From Pholiota molesta (lineage: Eukaryota; Basidiomycota; Agaricomycetes; Agaricales; Strophariaceae): a DNA stretch of 64,000 nucleotides. Location: assembly GCA_014925825.1 (NCBI GenBank), contig JACGCK010000041.1:62001-126000 (forward strand). Direction: 5' to 3'. Below are positions 32,176 to 44,173 of this stretch, piece after piece. The notes under the pieces are model-generated. The model did not search any database, had not been told where the DNA came from, and worked only from the letters and a program-made list of their open reading frames with translations. The position numbers and the translations under genes are program-made. How positions within the stretch are numbered: position 1 is the stretch's first letter; every line of letters starts with the position of its first letter.

Positions 32176-33639
32176 CTACCAGCCCCACTCCGCCCGCCGC
32201 ACCTCCGCAGGTTGTTGATCCTCACATTCTACTCTCACCCCGTCCTTGACGAACTCGCGGACCTGCGATACCAACAGGCTTCTCTCAACAAGTTCGGCCG
32301 TCATATCCACATCATCCGGTCCATGGGTATCCCACCGCCACACGAGGGTGACCTTCTGGACAGTACTCGCCGGGGCCGTCAAATCGAGCCATTTGCTGGA
32401 CCCGAACACCGTCGCGACGAAGTCGGATGCGCGGTTGCGGCCGCGGAGTGGGGTGCAGATATCGAAGCTCAGGTGCTCCAGCCGAGGCGCATACGCCGCG
32501 AGCGGTGCGATGTCGTCTCGCATCGGTAGGGGCCCTGGACCCCTGGCTGCGGGTTCGTGAAATGGATTCAGCTGGCCGCCTAGGAAATACAGCCCCAGCG
32601 AGAGTGCCGTGATGGCTGGCGCGGACGCGAGGATGGCATGAACATCGGTAATGGCGGTGACATCAAACCACGGTATCACCCGAGATCCGAGAGATAATCT
32701 GCGCAAGGCGGGAAAATGAAGGTTATCCAAGCTGGTCTTGAGGAGGTATTGGTTTGAAACTTTGTTGGTCTGAGTAGTGAACATATCAAGCTCTGTAAGA
32801 TAGGGCAGCGTGCATGCGGCCGGCCGAACGTAGATGTCGGTGTCAATGTCCCGCAAGCTGAGGCTAAAGGTACCTGATTGTAGAGTGCTCAGCGAACGAA
32901 TGAAAGAGAACCATGTATCCAAGTGCAGAATGATGCGCAACGAGAGGCGAGTTAACATAGACCAATTGTTGGGAGGATTTTCAAGATCCCAGGGAGCAAG
33001 CCGGGGATTCTCAATAACAAGATATCGAAGTGTAGAATGAGCGTGGGTGAGCAAGGATGTGACGTATTCGGTACGGACATTAGGATCCTCGAATGATCTC
33101 ACGTATGTAGAGACTATAGTACGCGCATTGGGGTGTATTCTGACCACAAATCCCGTTTTCTTCCGTCGTTGGACAAGATATCTATAGAGTCGTCCAACGC
33201 TTATATATTGTGCGGAGGACATGAATTCCAGGAGAAATTCGGCATCAGGCTTGTAGAAATGCATTTGTTGATAGTCTCGAGTAGTATTCTGCCGTGTCTC
33301 GACCTGTAGATAAGGAGCGATTGAACCTAGATTACGCCTCCACCATCTCAGCCATTCCAGGCGACGGATGAACAATTCGTGATTTGAGGTCAATAGATCC
33401 CCATTTCGGTTCCAGTCGAGAGGGAGCTCGAAACGGAGGTGCGACCATAGAGGTGGGGTGGATAGTATGATCGCTCGCCAGGTGGCACACACCTGGCAGA
33501 GCAGCATCGGTGCGATCTTGGTGTTCGGCTGCATGAGAACGCGTGCGGAAGACTGATCGACACAGTGGGAAAATATTTCGCATAGAATTTCGGTGGGAAC
33601 GTCGTTTATCGGGCTGTGAGGTGGGCAGGACTTGTCCAT
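32176..33639 (-). CDS. F-box/LRR-like protein #9 (487 aa), most divergent copy
   Basis: Single exon. The start at 33639 (MDKSCPPHSPINDVP) aligns with relatives; an in-frame ATG lies 42 bp upstream. The F-box is present (NDVPTEILCEIFSHC, CATWRAIILSTPPLWSHL). Differences from the rest are many: MHFYKPDAEFLLEFM, YVTSLLTHAHSTLRYL, and a longer loop FHEPAARGPGPLPMRDD before the last repeats. It ends RRAEWGW. No break is seen. The remnant at 43768-43866 shares its VECEDQQ C-terminal stretch, so this subtype was duplicated too. Confidence 0.88.
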   Translation of the reverse strand: MDKSCPPHSPINDVPTEILCEIFSHCVDQSSARVLMQPNTKIAPMLLCQVCATWRAIILSTPPLWSHLRFELPLDWNRNGDLLTSNHELFIRRLEWLRWWRRNLGSIAPYLQVETRQNTTRDYQQMHFYKPDAEFLLEFMSSAQYISVGRLYRYLVQRRKKTGFVVRIHPNARTIVSTYVRSFEDPNVRTEYVTSLLTHAHSTLRYLVIENPRLAPWDLENPPNNWSMLTRLSLRIILHLDTWFSFIRSLSTLQSGTFSLSLRDIDTDIYVRPAACTLPYLTELDMFTTQTNKVSNQYLLKTSLDNLHFPALRRLSLGSRVIPWFDVTAITDVHAILASAPAITALSLGLYFLGGQLNPFHEPAARGPGPLPMRDDIAPLAAYAPRLEHLSFDICTPLRGRNRASDFVATVFGSSKWLDLTAPASTVQKVTLVWRWDTHGPDDVDMTAELVERSLLVSQVREFVKDGVRVECEDQQPAEVRRAEWGW

Positions 33640-33696
33640 GATCGTATTATATATAAGGTTGAGAAGAGAGATCGTACGCAAACTACTGCACCCATC

Positions 33697-33732
33697 GTGA
33701 AAGCGGACTCTGAAATATCAAACCCTAATCCG
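33697..33732 (-). promoter_or_regulatory. Conserved F-box family upstream box (#9)
   Basis: On the minus strand: CGGATTAGGGTTTGATATTT followed by CAGAGTCCGCTTTCAC, 58 bp before the start. The AGAGTCCGC half is kept while the upstream half has diverged. Confidence 0.6.
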
Positions 33733-34073
33733 ATGATTTACACCAGCAAGACCTTCAGCAAAAGAATGTTGGTACAACTATGATTCAAGTGTAGTGACTG
33801 AAAAGAGTAGACAGCCGCTTGTGTTGTTTGCTTACAGCTCGACCAGGAAGTTCATCTGGAATCGAATGAGTGGTACTACCTTGTAGAATCAGGCTTGCAT
33901 GCTCAGCGCTCAGCGCTCATCCGCCAGCCACCAACCCAAAAAATCTTCAAGCAATTAACACATTGGTGAATCGTAAACACAGCGATGTAGATACTTAATT
34001 GGGCAGGCAATATAGTAAGGCAATAACAAATTCTCACACCGAGCTGTCGATTTAAAACACTACCACTACCTGC
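33733..34073. other. Intergenic, no gene seen
   Basis: Between the promoter side of F-box #9 and the end of the F-box/Cys gene copy B. Contains a short direct repeat gctcagcgctcagcgctca at about 33901. Confidence 0.45.
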
Positions 34074-36536
34074 TTAGCGCCCGCCCATCCGTGTGACAAT
34101 AACCTTGGCCCCATGAGCAGCAGCATACTCCCGCGCTGCGCGCAAGACATCCCTCGCAGGACAGAGATCCGCCTCCCCGGCACCCACCTGCCCGTGCCTA
34201 AAAATTAACTTGCCATCAGCCGCGGGCGAAAATGAGGGACAGGCGCGCACGACGTACTTGTCCTGCATATGCTGCACTGCCTGGGGCATAGACCGCATGT
34301 CGACCTGCATGTAAGATGCTTCGCCGCACAGACGACAGCATGGATCGGCGTCCTTTAGCGGTCCCTTTGCGATTTGCGGGTGTAGAGACGTAGACGAGAG
34401 TGGGAGTGTCATCTCTACAAGGACGACAGCTCCTGCCATGGACAGACCGTCCTTGTTTTTCGCCGCGTGCTGCACGTTATCGATACCCAACGGACCGCCG
34501 CCGAGCCTGTGCATTTCGAACGTCAGATGTCGTTGTAGCAGGCGGAGCAGTTAAACACGTACTTGTATAGTTTGAATGTCTCATCGCATGACCAGCTCCC
34601 TTGCCATAGATGTTTGACCTAAAACGATGAAAAATTTCGCGGTTAGAGAGGTATTCCAATTCCGTAAAAAAAATTGCATACTAGCGCTAGAAAGCCCATA
34701 TGGGAACATTTACACCTAAGATCCCCCTGCAGGTCATTTACGTGCTCGTTGCTGACGTCGCATGCAAGCCCCGCATGATGCAGAAGGGCCCGTGCTATCC
34801 GGTGAAGACCCGCATCGTAGTCCCAGCGCCGCTCTGCCCACAGCACCCTCTGCCGGCTGCACACATGCAGGTGGCGCATGACGCCGGACGCGAACAGCAG
34901 CTGCGCGCACTCCACGCAGTGTATCACAGCGGACGCACGGTCGAGAGAACTCGTAGCAGCACTGCGTGGCAGGCCATACACCGCTGCGAGTTTGTCCACG
35001 ATCTCCTGATTCGCCTTGTCCCTCCACGCGACGAGGTCTGCGCGGATCTGCGCGGAATGGGCAGCGAAACGGGCGATGGTAAAGGGTACGCTGGCGTCCG
35101 CCTCGGCGAGCAGCCTGATCACCGTATCCGTCTTCGCCGCGTTGAAGGGGTCGGGCCATTCGTCGCGGGAGTACTGCGCCCCATACACGCGGGCCCACTC
35201 CCAGAACCGGGCCACTATGCGTTCTCTGACGGCGTCCGCGCGGCGCGCTGCTGCGAGAGCACCCATTCTGGCCGCCATACCTTGCCATGCTGTGGGAGCA
35301 CGAAAGGATCAGGTATTAGTACGTGGAATGGATAGTAATCACATACCTCGGTCAGTCAAGGCTTTGGGCTTTTTGATTTCTTCTTCGTATGCGGCGTATT
35401 CTTCGGGAATCTCATCCCGTGTGTAGCCTAGTTCCATAATCCGCGCGTCGATTCTGCGAAGGACACATGTTGGTTTATATGGTCAAACGTGAACAGCAAG
35501 CGGAGAACATACTGTAGCTTTCGGATTACTCTGAGCCGCATTCTCTCCAGCTCCTTTCGCTCCTGAAGCTCTTCCAGGAACGCGCTGACGAGCTCTCCAT
35601 GGTCGATGATAGCAAGCACCGCGGCTTGTTTTTCCTTGAGGAAGTCATCCCCAGTTCCATCGTCGCACGCTTTCATGAACTCGTTTTTGATGGTATTGAA
35701 TTGATCTTGAAAAAATTCAACAACTCTCAAATCAGTAACGCTATCTGCTCTACGTCAGCAGGGTGCAACTTGGAAACTAGCATGATAACGATAACATACA
35801 GTTATGAGGTATGATTTGAAGTACCTTGGCCAGAGAACCGTGTACCCCCTCTACCATTTTATGTGCCTCTACTTTGGTTTTGTAGCAGGACGCGCAGAAG
35901 CGCACTCGAAGGTTGAAAAGCAAACGCCTTCCAATACCCCGCAGCCCTACGTACACTGAGCGAATGGAGAAGTGGAGAAATACAGAAGTTCTCACCGAGC
36001 AGACGGATTCGAACAGAAGATGGGCGTACCGAGCTTCACTAATATCACTAGGGCAGTCGGGAAGGCCCTCCACCGTCCGACGTGCAGCTAACCAGGCGTG
36101 CCGGTTTCCGGTGCGCAAGAACATGCGTGCAAAGTGGCGAGAGGCGCGCGACAGATGGAGGAGGTCCAGAGGGTGGAGGTGGGAGGTGATCTCAAAGAAA
36201 ATGTCGAGAGGGAGGGCAAGGAGGCCGGACAGCTTTCCGAGCATTTTGACGCGTTTAGGTTTAGGTTTGGAGTTGCCAGGCAATGCGACTTTCTTCTTTT
36301 GAGGCTGAGTAGGCGGGTCGGGGGCAGAGTTCTCTTTATTGGTTGGGAGCATTACGCCGTTAGAACTAGGTAAGCTAATAGTTTTCTTGTCTGAGCTGAA
36401 AAAAAATTGGTTGAGCTGGCGCTCCGTAATTGGCGCGACATAAGCAAAATAGTGCGAACCTGTTCTCTCTCGAAGGCTGTAAGGAATTGACGCGTTGAGC
36501 AAGACGCGTTGACCTTCTTGGTTGCGTGGCCGCCAT
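34074..36536 (-). CDS. F-box protein with Cys-pair (zinc-binding-like) clusters, copy B
   Basis: Multi-exon gene; start 36536 (MAATQPRRSTRLAQRVNS), stop at 34074. The basic linker KPKPKRVKMLGKLSG precedes an F-box (LALPLDIFFEITSHLHPLDL, RASRHFARMFL). Cys clusters follow: CSGCG and CASC on either side of the RLLFNLRVRF segment, across an intron. Then C-V-E-C with H-L-H-V-C in the large exon (34690-35278), and CCRLCGE in the last exons. A Gln/Glu/Lys-rich helical exon (VSAFLEELQERKELERMR) lies between. Introns are short GT-AG. The end is VIVTRMGGR. All exons stay open. This architecture is common in basidiomycete F-box proteins of unknown substrate; metal binding is inferred. Nuclear or cytosolic. 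Confidence 0.75.
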
Positions 36537-36934
36537 TGCTTTCGTTAGAGGATGGATTGAGGGAATGATGAAGAGGGGGCGCAACAGGGGCGCAAGGTCG
36601 TTGTCGGCAAGCACTTACACGGTAACGTGACACCTCGAGGAACACGCACCGCGTTGACGCCAATGCCATGCGTTCCCCGACGCGACCGCCCGTCTCGTAA
36701 TCTCGTACAGTGAGCCTTCTTTCCATCGTCATTCATAACCTGTGGGGCGTTGATAAAGGAGCGGTCTAAACTTTCGATTATTACCAAAAGCCTAGAAGAG
36801 CTCAATCATGTCGACACCTCTGCCCCGAGCGGCAAAATCAATACCAACTTCCAAGGGCGAACGCCCTGCCGTTCATCGAGGCGATTGTAATTGGGGTGCT
36901 CGTGCCTTGCATGTGTGACTAGCTGAGCATCTGC

Positions 36935-37022
36935 AGGTACCCACCTTTCTATGCGTCTGATTATTATGCATTTGAATAATTGGTTCGCCTTCGTTCGTTC
37001 GCAAGGCGCTCTGGGCTGGTAG
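36935..37022 (+). pseudogene. Small remnant of an F-box/LRR-like gene
   Basis: Reads THLSMRLIIMHLNNWFAFVR, matching the mid-protein repeat of the F-box family (THLSM...LNTWFSFIRSL). No neighbouring exon survives. Placed between the F-box/Cys gene B and membrane protein 1. Confidence 0.6.
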
Positions 37023-37243
37023 CACTTGGACATCGTCAGACTGGGCAAAGCTCAGACTGTATATTCTTACCATTTCAAGCATACGATGGGAAAGTAATCT
37101 AAATTAATTTAACAGTGTATAGCGGAATAAAGCGATGGAGGTACTAAAATAACATTAAAACATTACAGTTCTATTAGTTAGTGCGATGGTTTATTCAAAC
37201 ATTTTCTTCAACCACATTTCCTTCACTGGCTGATATTCCATCG

Positions 37244-38477
37244 CTATTGTCGGAGTAAGTCTAAGTTCTGGCCATCCAACTCTATATTATCTGCCTGACG
37301 AGTGGATCTCACACGGAAGTGGAGGTCGGATAAATGGGAAGTCGAAGGATAGTAGGCAGCATCAGGCGAGTACAGAGTGACCCGCGCGACCATAACCGTG
37401 GCCGACATGCCCTGTCGGGCGCATCAGCTGCCGTGCCCAGAAGCCATCGAACGCAAAAGCCACATACCGCGATCGCAAAATTCAGGACTTGCGTGTAGTC
37501 CTGGAACGCAACGACGCTCTTATCAAACATAGTGGCCTCGGGCACCACGCACCCTAGCGCGGCAGCAAGCTGCGAGAGCGCGTAGACCGCGCCGGACTGG
37601 ACCACTATGTCCACGACGTGCTTGAACCGTCTGCCGGAGGTGCCTGCCCTCCTTGCGACGGAGCATATCTTGTACGCGATGAGGACCGTGGTGACGAGGG
37701 TCGTGCCAGAGGAAATGAAGAATACCGCCGCTAGCACGACGTTGAGCGTGGCTGCCAGAGCAGGAGGTATGTTGGGACTGCTGAATTTTGCTGCAAATGC
37801 TATTCTAACTATAAACAGTGCTTTTGGGGGGGAGGAATTGCATTGGCCAACAGGTATTGGAAGTATTACTGAGCTTACTGAATTCCGTGATAAGGAGAAA
37901 TAACGAGGCCGCTATGATGCGCCACGACTGATTCCATACGTGGAAACACCGCCATATCTGTTTGGCTTGTTGAGTTTGGAGTTCAAATACTGTAGGTTAT
38001 ATACGCACAAGTAACCCATCGGAAATGACATATGTAATGCAATAAACCGTGTCCAACCCAATAAACAGCCATTGCGGGCCATTAACTACCGCCGAGAAGA
38101 TCGAATGTCGAGTGGCCCCGTTGTCAATGAATTGCCATTTCTTCGCATGCCATTGGAGGGCGGTTCCACCAGCACCACTCAGATATAGCAGCGTGATCGC
38201 AATTGGGACTGGGTGGTATTTGGAAGGGTTTTTAGTGACTATGGATGTGTCCATTAAATACATCATGCATCAGTGGGTCGAAGCCTTACAGTAGATATAT
38301 ATGGTGCCAAAGTAGATTATGGTATACAGTCCTATGCGGCGTTAATAAGTTCTGGATTGACAGAGCGCACATCGGGAACACGCACGTACCCATTAAAAAA
38401 ATTAAGAGAATGACGGAATTGAGACTACTACTTGTATCCGCTTCCTCGATATCGATAGGTGCAACAAATGCCAGCAT
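37244..38477 (-). CDS. Multi-pass membrane protein 1, basidiomycete family of unknown function
   Basis: About six exons on the minus strand: 38390-38477, about 38286-38331, about 37997-38234, about 37900-37965, about 37480-37770, and 37244-37430. Hydrophobic segments include SVILLIFLMG, YTIIYFGTIYIY, IAITLLYLSGAGG, ITYVISDGLLV then IWRCFHVW, VVLAAVFFISSGTTLVTTVLIAY and GAVYALSQLAAALG, giving probably seven membrane spans. The D-G-L-L then W-R-C-F-x-V-W motif is typical of an abundant uncharacterised Agaricomycete membrane family. The final cytosolic tail is PSTSHLSDLHFRVRST. Frames join cleanly by eye. Function unknown. Confidence 0.7.
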
Positions 38478-39559
38478 TATGAAAGGGTGGGAATGGAAAT
38501 GGTGCAGTGGGCAGTGTACGACAGTCCTCAGTGCGGAAGAAAGCTTCAGCTCAAGCTCCAGTGTTATATGCGCCCACAGGCAATGTAGTGAAACTTGGGA
38601 TCAGCCGGCGCCCCTCTTAACAAAAAAAAATTGGACGGTTGGCGAACTACCGTGCTATAACTTTGGATCGTCGTTTTGGGATCTTAGTTTTTTCCCGTTC
38701 AAACATAAGCATTCTGTACCACGATGAGGGCGCAATGAAAGTACGATACCCAAGACACAGCAAGGCCTCTGACATGATCGTCACTATGTACATGGAGCTA
38801 AAGGCAATCTTTCATCCAAACCGGGACGGAACGAGCTTACCGCTGCCTATATTTATTCGAGCAGCGCCATTGCCACAGGTTAAAGCTGATCACAAAGCTG
38901 CTATAAATACGGACGGAACGTACGCTACCGTAGATCAAAGAAGGCAGGGCGTCAACTACAGATGTGAATGTAAACCTATTAACAAAGTCTGTATTCTCTT
39001 CATGTATCAAAAACATCGCTAGGTATAGTATGTATATACGTCTATTGGCAGCCGTCATAAACCGCAGCGCCTCGCCGTCGCGATCCTCACGAGAAACGTT
39101 ATACGGCTCCTCGTTAACCCATTTACCATTGGGCGCGAGCGCTACAATATTCTCCTCCAGCAGTGCTGCACTTGCGAAGCTGAGGTAAACGATGCGCTTA
39201 CCCCGGAATCACTCCGCTTCTCTTGGGTGGGAAATGGGGGACAAGATGGCTCATACAGGTAAGTGTATGACAGCGTACAACCAATGCTCTGCAGCAGAGG
39301 AGGCTGTGGAAAGGATCTCCCGCATAAGCCCAGCACCAAGCCACCATTCTTGACTAGTCATCCAGTCAAAATCATGGGAATCGATAATGAGAAACAAGTA
39401 GCCGATGAATTTGGAGTCCTGGGACAACCGACGGGCAGGGAAGATCGGGGAGTGAGTTGTAAATTCAACGAATCAGTCGAATGACCCAAGTCCAAGATGC
39501 CTTTGCAGAAAGAATGCTACGAAAGCAGGGAAAGACGCTGGAAAGACGCATGAAGAGGC
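38478..39559. other. About 1.1 kb with no recognised gene
   Basis: 5' flank of membrane protein 1, then unassigned sequence. A minus-strand piece reads MTAANRRIYILYLAMFLIHE, which is mildly hydrophobic, but I cannot connect it to a gene. Possibly relics of a duplicated membrane-protein gene. Confidence 0.35.
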
Positions 39560-41810
39560 CAGTCATGAGGAAGTGAATCTGAAACGAGCTGGCGCAGGCG
39601 TCCAGGATACAAATGCGACGCCGGTGTGGCATAGGGAGCACGCTGTGGCTAGGAAGAGGCAGGAGAAAGATTCAACGATATTGAAACCAAGCGAAGGGGG
39701 TGCAGGACGAAAAGGAAGCACGGACGAAGACACGGTGGAGGAGAAGAGAAGGGTGTGGTGGGAAAATTGAAACCACGTCATCATTTGTTTCGTTTCGGTC
39801 CCGAGGGGGCCCAGTACCCGAAGTCCCGTGCTGGCGTCACGGTCAACGCGTCAACAACCCAACGCCTCTCAACGCATGCCTCAACAGTGTTAACGCACCT
39901 TCAAATCACAAGGACAGTGGACACCGCTCACGAGAAATTGAAAGCAGCAAGTAGTCCTCACTGAAGAGACGTCTCAGAAGAGAGACCTGCTTAGTTCATC
40001 TTCAGAGGAATGAAGGTCCGTCTAAATATTGGTGGTCTATCCCATTACGAGATCCTGGGTGGTGCCGGGATGCCGAGCGATCTTGAATTTACGGGCCCGT
40101 GCGCGCATGTCACACGCGTGACGCGCGTGCGCTCTTGGGGGCGCCTGCGTGGCCGCGCCTGGCCGCCATCACTGAAGAATACACGCGCGCTGCATCTGGA
40201 ATGCCGTGGAATGATGGGTCGGAAGGCAGGGGACCCTGGGATAGAAAGCCGCTGCTAATTTTAGCAGCTTTGGCGGTTTTCGCGCGCATTTTCGGCTCCT
40301 TTGCACTCCTCCTCCTCCTGCTCTTCTAGATGAATATTTATTTTCCCCGGGCACATTCATCCTCAGGTGTCGCATTATTTATGTAAAATACATATGTACT
40401 GTATTATTTAGTCAAGTAAGAATTTGAACATTTAAGAGGGATGTAAAGGCCCCAAATACAACCATTAGTGTATTGAACCACCTGGTTCAGTAAATAAGTA
40501 CAGCCTTTGGCAGACATAAGTTGCATAAGTAACTTATCTGCGATGAATTTACGGTAAATTTACAATGAGCCTAGTTCAAATTGTTGAATTTACGGCTGAA
40601 TTTACGGAAAGGACCCAAGCTAGCTCACCGCCACGTCGGATGCGCGCTGGCTAGGCGCCTCGCTTCCGGGCATCCCTTGATCCCATCATATCCTCTTCTC
40701 TTCCCAAATGCTTTGGAAGTCCCTTCCATGGCCCTTTCACAGAAGGTGTTCTAGTTTTGAAGCTCTAACATAGCACAATGTATATATACTGTATTCAAAT
40801 ATGATGATAAAAACCCATCTCTTGCAGCGGAAAGCTGCAAAAAATTTCCCCACTGTTGGCCATGATCACTCCATTCATACCCCGATTGATCCGAATGATT
40901 ATTGGCGTTTCCACGGCATATGCGCTTGCGCGCGCGTACCCTTCTGCGTGACAGAGGCCTCTGGCGCCGTGCGCGCTGTACGTCTTGAATTTACCGGAAT
41001 CGCCCGGCCCGGTAAATTTAGCCAAATAACTGTACTTATCTTCCTATCCGTAATGCTGTGTTGTGCTCATATCTGCTCAGGTTCTCATCGAATGTCGGAA
41101 GTATGACGACTATCAGGAGATTTGTCTCTCATTGGGGAGTGCGTCGCAGTCGAGCGAGGAACACGCCTCGTCTCACCAACGTATGTCATTTCTTTCGTGG
41201 ACGTGCCAAATCCTGATAATCCTTCTAGGATCAAACCTTGATCAGTTCTGAAACAAATTTCGATGCCCAGGCGAATAAGCTGCGCCACGCGGGTAGGGTA
41301 TTCTACCATGAACGGTACAAACCTCTTCAACAACTAGTTCAGCAATGTTGGGAATGGTTCGGTGCGGTGACGAAAAATCCGGTGCGCGCTCCTCTCCTTA
41401 AACTACGGTACAAACTGACTGATATGTTCATGACTAGGATGACCTTCAATTCGAGGATGACTGAGAGACGCTCACCAAAAACCTGTTGCTCGGCAGAGAG
41501 GGTAATGACATTTTAAACCCGATCTCTGGGACGACATCTTGTTTTTCTCCACTCATCAGGTACGCATCGATCCTTTTTATTTCCAAAGTACCGCATTAAC
41601 CTTGAGCGTAGATCGGCGACTTCCCCATCCCCTGCGCTGGATTCTTCAGACGAGAGTTTGTCGTCTTCGAGAACCTCACGTTGGCGGATGGTCAAGGTCG
41701 TCGAGCTCAAGACGAACATCTGCTCGAATTTCTCGTCGTACTCAAGTCGTACTCCGTCATTCAAGGCGATCACGAGTATAAGTTAGTTTTGGATTTCAGA
41801 TCACAATTGG
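39560..41810 (+). pseudogene. HAM1-like pseudogene 3, interrupted in intron 3
   Basis: The exon 2 tail (gacacggtggaggagaagagaag), intron 2 with TTTCGGTCCCGAG, exon 3 (tcacaaggacagtggacacc to agttcatcttcagaggaatgaag) and the start of intron 3 are recognisable to about 40022. After about 1.05 kb of foreign DNA the copy resumes at exon 4 (gttctcatcgaatgtcggaagtatgacgac). It continues through exon 6 (gatgcccaggcgaataagctgcg) to exon 8 (gcgacttccccatcccctgcg). Frame is lost in several places. Confidence 0.78.
40030..41080. mobile_element. Unclassified insert with repeated GAATTTACGG motifs
   Basis: Absent from other HAM1-like copies at this site. GAATTTACGG or close variants occur near 40086, 40545, 40588, 40600 and 40988, in both orientations. 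GC-rich borders (tttacgggcccgtgcgcgca; accggaatcgcccggcccgg) flank an AT-rich centre. The left and right border phrases are roughly inverted relative to each other, which suggests a DNA element, but exact ends and target duplication could not be fixed. No coding region. Confidence 0.5.
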
Positions 41811-41959
41811 CAGGTACATATATTACTACTCATACTCTAGCAGGCGTATGACTGGGATACCAATAAAGTACGCGGATCCGGTGTTCATTGAACTTTGCCA
41901 TCGGCAATTTGTTGTTCACGAGCTGAGCGTCTATCATCAGCGACTCATGGAGTGACTGA

Positions 41960-42060
41960 TATGAATGTTAATCTCCTGTGAGGTGTCCGTCTGGTACGTG
42001 GAACTCGCATGGAATTGGAGGCCAGACATATGGATTGAAGTCACCTTGCGGCGGAGAATG
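41960..42060 (-). pseudogene. Last-exon remnant of the membrane-protein family
   Basis: The minus strand reads TSIHMSGLQFHASSTYQTDT, matching the tail SIHLSGLQFHAGTSHPTVD of membrane protein 2 (60648-61930). Lies just upstream of F-box #10, while in membrane protein 2 the same tail abuts F-box fragment #14. Confidence 0.65.
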
Positions 42061-42110
42061 TGTACATACTTTCCGCTGAATACATACGCTGCTGCAGGTC
42101 TTGCTGGATG

Positions 42111-42150
42111 CAATGTCATCGGAGTTTAATATTTCTGAGGCCGCTTTCGC
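42111..42150 (+). promoter_or_regulatory. Conserved F-box family upstream box (#10)
   Basis: CAATGTCATCGGAGTTTAAT followed by ATTTCTGAGGCCGCTTTCGC, about 69 bp before the start. The core GGAGTTTAATATTT is exact; the AGTCCGC half has two changes. Confidence 0.6.
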
Positions 42151-42218
42151 ACAATTCTACTTACAGTGGTGAGAGTCGTTGACCCACGCTAATAGCAGCT
42201 CCCTCTATCTGCTGCAAG

Positions 42219-43684
42219 ATGTCGATGATCAACGAGTCCATCCAATCTCCAAACCCAATAAATGACTTACCCATCGAAATTCTCTGCGAAATCTTTTCCC
42301 GCAGTGTCGACCAGTCGTCTGCCCGCGTCCTCATGCAGCCAAACACGCAGATCGCACCGATGCTGCTCTGCCAGGTGTGCGCCACCTGGCGAGCATTGGT
42401 CCTCTCGACGCCTCCCCTCTGGTCTCACCTCCGTTTTGAACTCCCTCTCAACTGGCATTCAAATGGACATCCATATACCTGGGACTGCGAAGCTTTCCTT
42501 AGGCGCTTGGAATGGCTGAGATGGTGGAGGGGTAATCTGGCCTTAATCGCTCCTTATCTCCAAATTGAGCTACGGCGAGGGGATAATTCACACAATCGAC
42601 TAGGTCGTCTCTCCAAGCCTGCATCTGAATTTCTCCTGGAGCTCATGTCCTCGGCGCAGTACCTCAGCGTCGGGCGACTCTATCGATATCTCGTCCAGCG
42701 CCGCAGGGAAGCCGGATATGTGGTCAGAATACATCCCAGGGCCCATACCATAGTTTCTACATTGGATCCCAGATCGGATTTCGATGACACTGGTACCTAT
42801 AATCAATATCTGACATCCGTGCTCACCCAGACACGTTCAACACTTCGACATCTAGTTGTGGAGAACATTGGTAAATTTAGGCCACAAGAATTCGAAAATC
42901 CTCTTAACAAGTGGTCTACTTTGACCCACCTTTCTGTACATCCGGTGATCATGCATTTAGATGCCTGGTCCGCCTTCATTCGTTCGCTAAACGCTCTCCA
43001 ATCAGGATCTTTTGCCCTCCGCTTGCTGGACAACGATGTTGGACTCTATGTTTCCCCGCCTATCGGAACCCTGCCCTGCCTCACAGTGCTCCACGTCACC
43101 GTGAGCACCTTCCCATGCAGGACCACAGGACAATACCCCTCAAGGCCATCTTCGACAACCTTCGACTTCCTGCCCTACACACATTATCTCTCAAATCGCA
43201 GGCGATGACGTGGCACAATTCCACCGCTATCACTGAAGTCCACGCGGCGCTGCTGTCTGCGCCTGCGCTCACGAAGCTCGCGCTCGGGATCCTGTTTCTC
43301 GGCGATCTGGTGTACAATTCCGCGCCCAAGGATTTGGGGCTCGAGCCGATAAGAAGCGACGTCGAGCCGCTCGCTGCGTATGCGCCTCGGCTTGAACACA
43401 TTAGCTTTGCGATGGCTACCCCAATCCGACGCCGTGGTGCGTTCTTCTTCATTGGAAGGGTGTTCGCGCCGAGCCATTGGCTTGACTTGAAGAATGCGGA
43501 GAGTACGATTCGGGAGGTCACGTTCGTGGCGTCGTTGGGCGAGCCACCGGATGATTTGGCGGCTGAACTTCTGGATAGGAACCTATTGCTATCGGAGGTT
43601 CGAATGTTGGTCAAGGACGAGATGACTATAGGATTCGAGGATGAAGAACCTGTGGAGGTGTGCCGTGCTCTATGGGGCTGGTAG
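42219..43684 (+). pseudogene. F-box/LRR-like gene #10 with a one-base frameshift
   Basis: Starts MSMINESIQSPNPINDLP. The family ATGATG is AAG ATG here, with a second Met two codons on. The frame is normal to about residue 305, then one C is missing at about 43137 (CAATACCCCTCAAGG; relative #13 has CAATACCCCCTCAAGG). The remainder lies in the +1 frame and reads normally from IPLKAIFDNL to CRALWGW at 43684. As written, translation ends at 43208 after 329 residues. Apart from this, no lesion is seen, so loss is recent or the base is a sequencing error in a C run. GEPPDDLAAELLDRNLLLSE links it to #13. Confidence 0.8.
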
Positions 43685-43767
43685 ACGGTGGTTCGCGATC
43701 ATATACCTGCAGTAATCTAGGTGCATGGAGTATGTACCTATCATGATTTGAGTGCTCGTATCGTTTT

Positions 43768-43866
43768 GTTTGTCAAGGGAGAGGTGAGGATAGAATGCGA
43801 GGATCAACAATCTGTGCCAGAGGTACGGCGGGCGGTGTTAATGTGCAATCAATGTCGGGCTGGTAG
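43768..43866 (+). pseudogene. C-terminal remnant of an F-box gene related to #9
   Basis: Reads FVKGEVRIECEDQQSVPEVR, matching FVKDGVRVECEDQQPAEVR of #9, and ends with gggctggtag after a short insertion. Directly follows F-box #10. Confidence 0.65.
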
Positions 43867-44173
43867 ATGAATATGCGAGGTACTTAATAATTTGTTAATA
43901 ATATACCATGAGCGAGTGACTGTATAAGTCCCTTGGATGCCAGCTAGATGAGCTATCCAATCCTTGCACTCAAGCCTCAGCTCGTGCGTGATTATGAGTT
44001 GTGCAAGACGAGTGCGAGAGGATGCGAGGGGGCCCAGCGCCCCGACGCGTGTCACGTTACCTTGTCTGAGGTGTTCGGCGTTCGCCGACGATGAGATTAA
44101 CTTAAACCCTGCCATCCATTCCCTCACTTCGTCCATACTTTTTGGGTCACTCAAGTGTATTCTGCCAAGAGTA

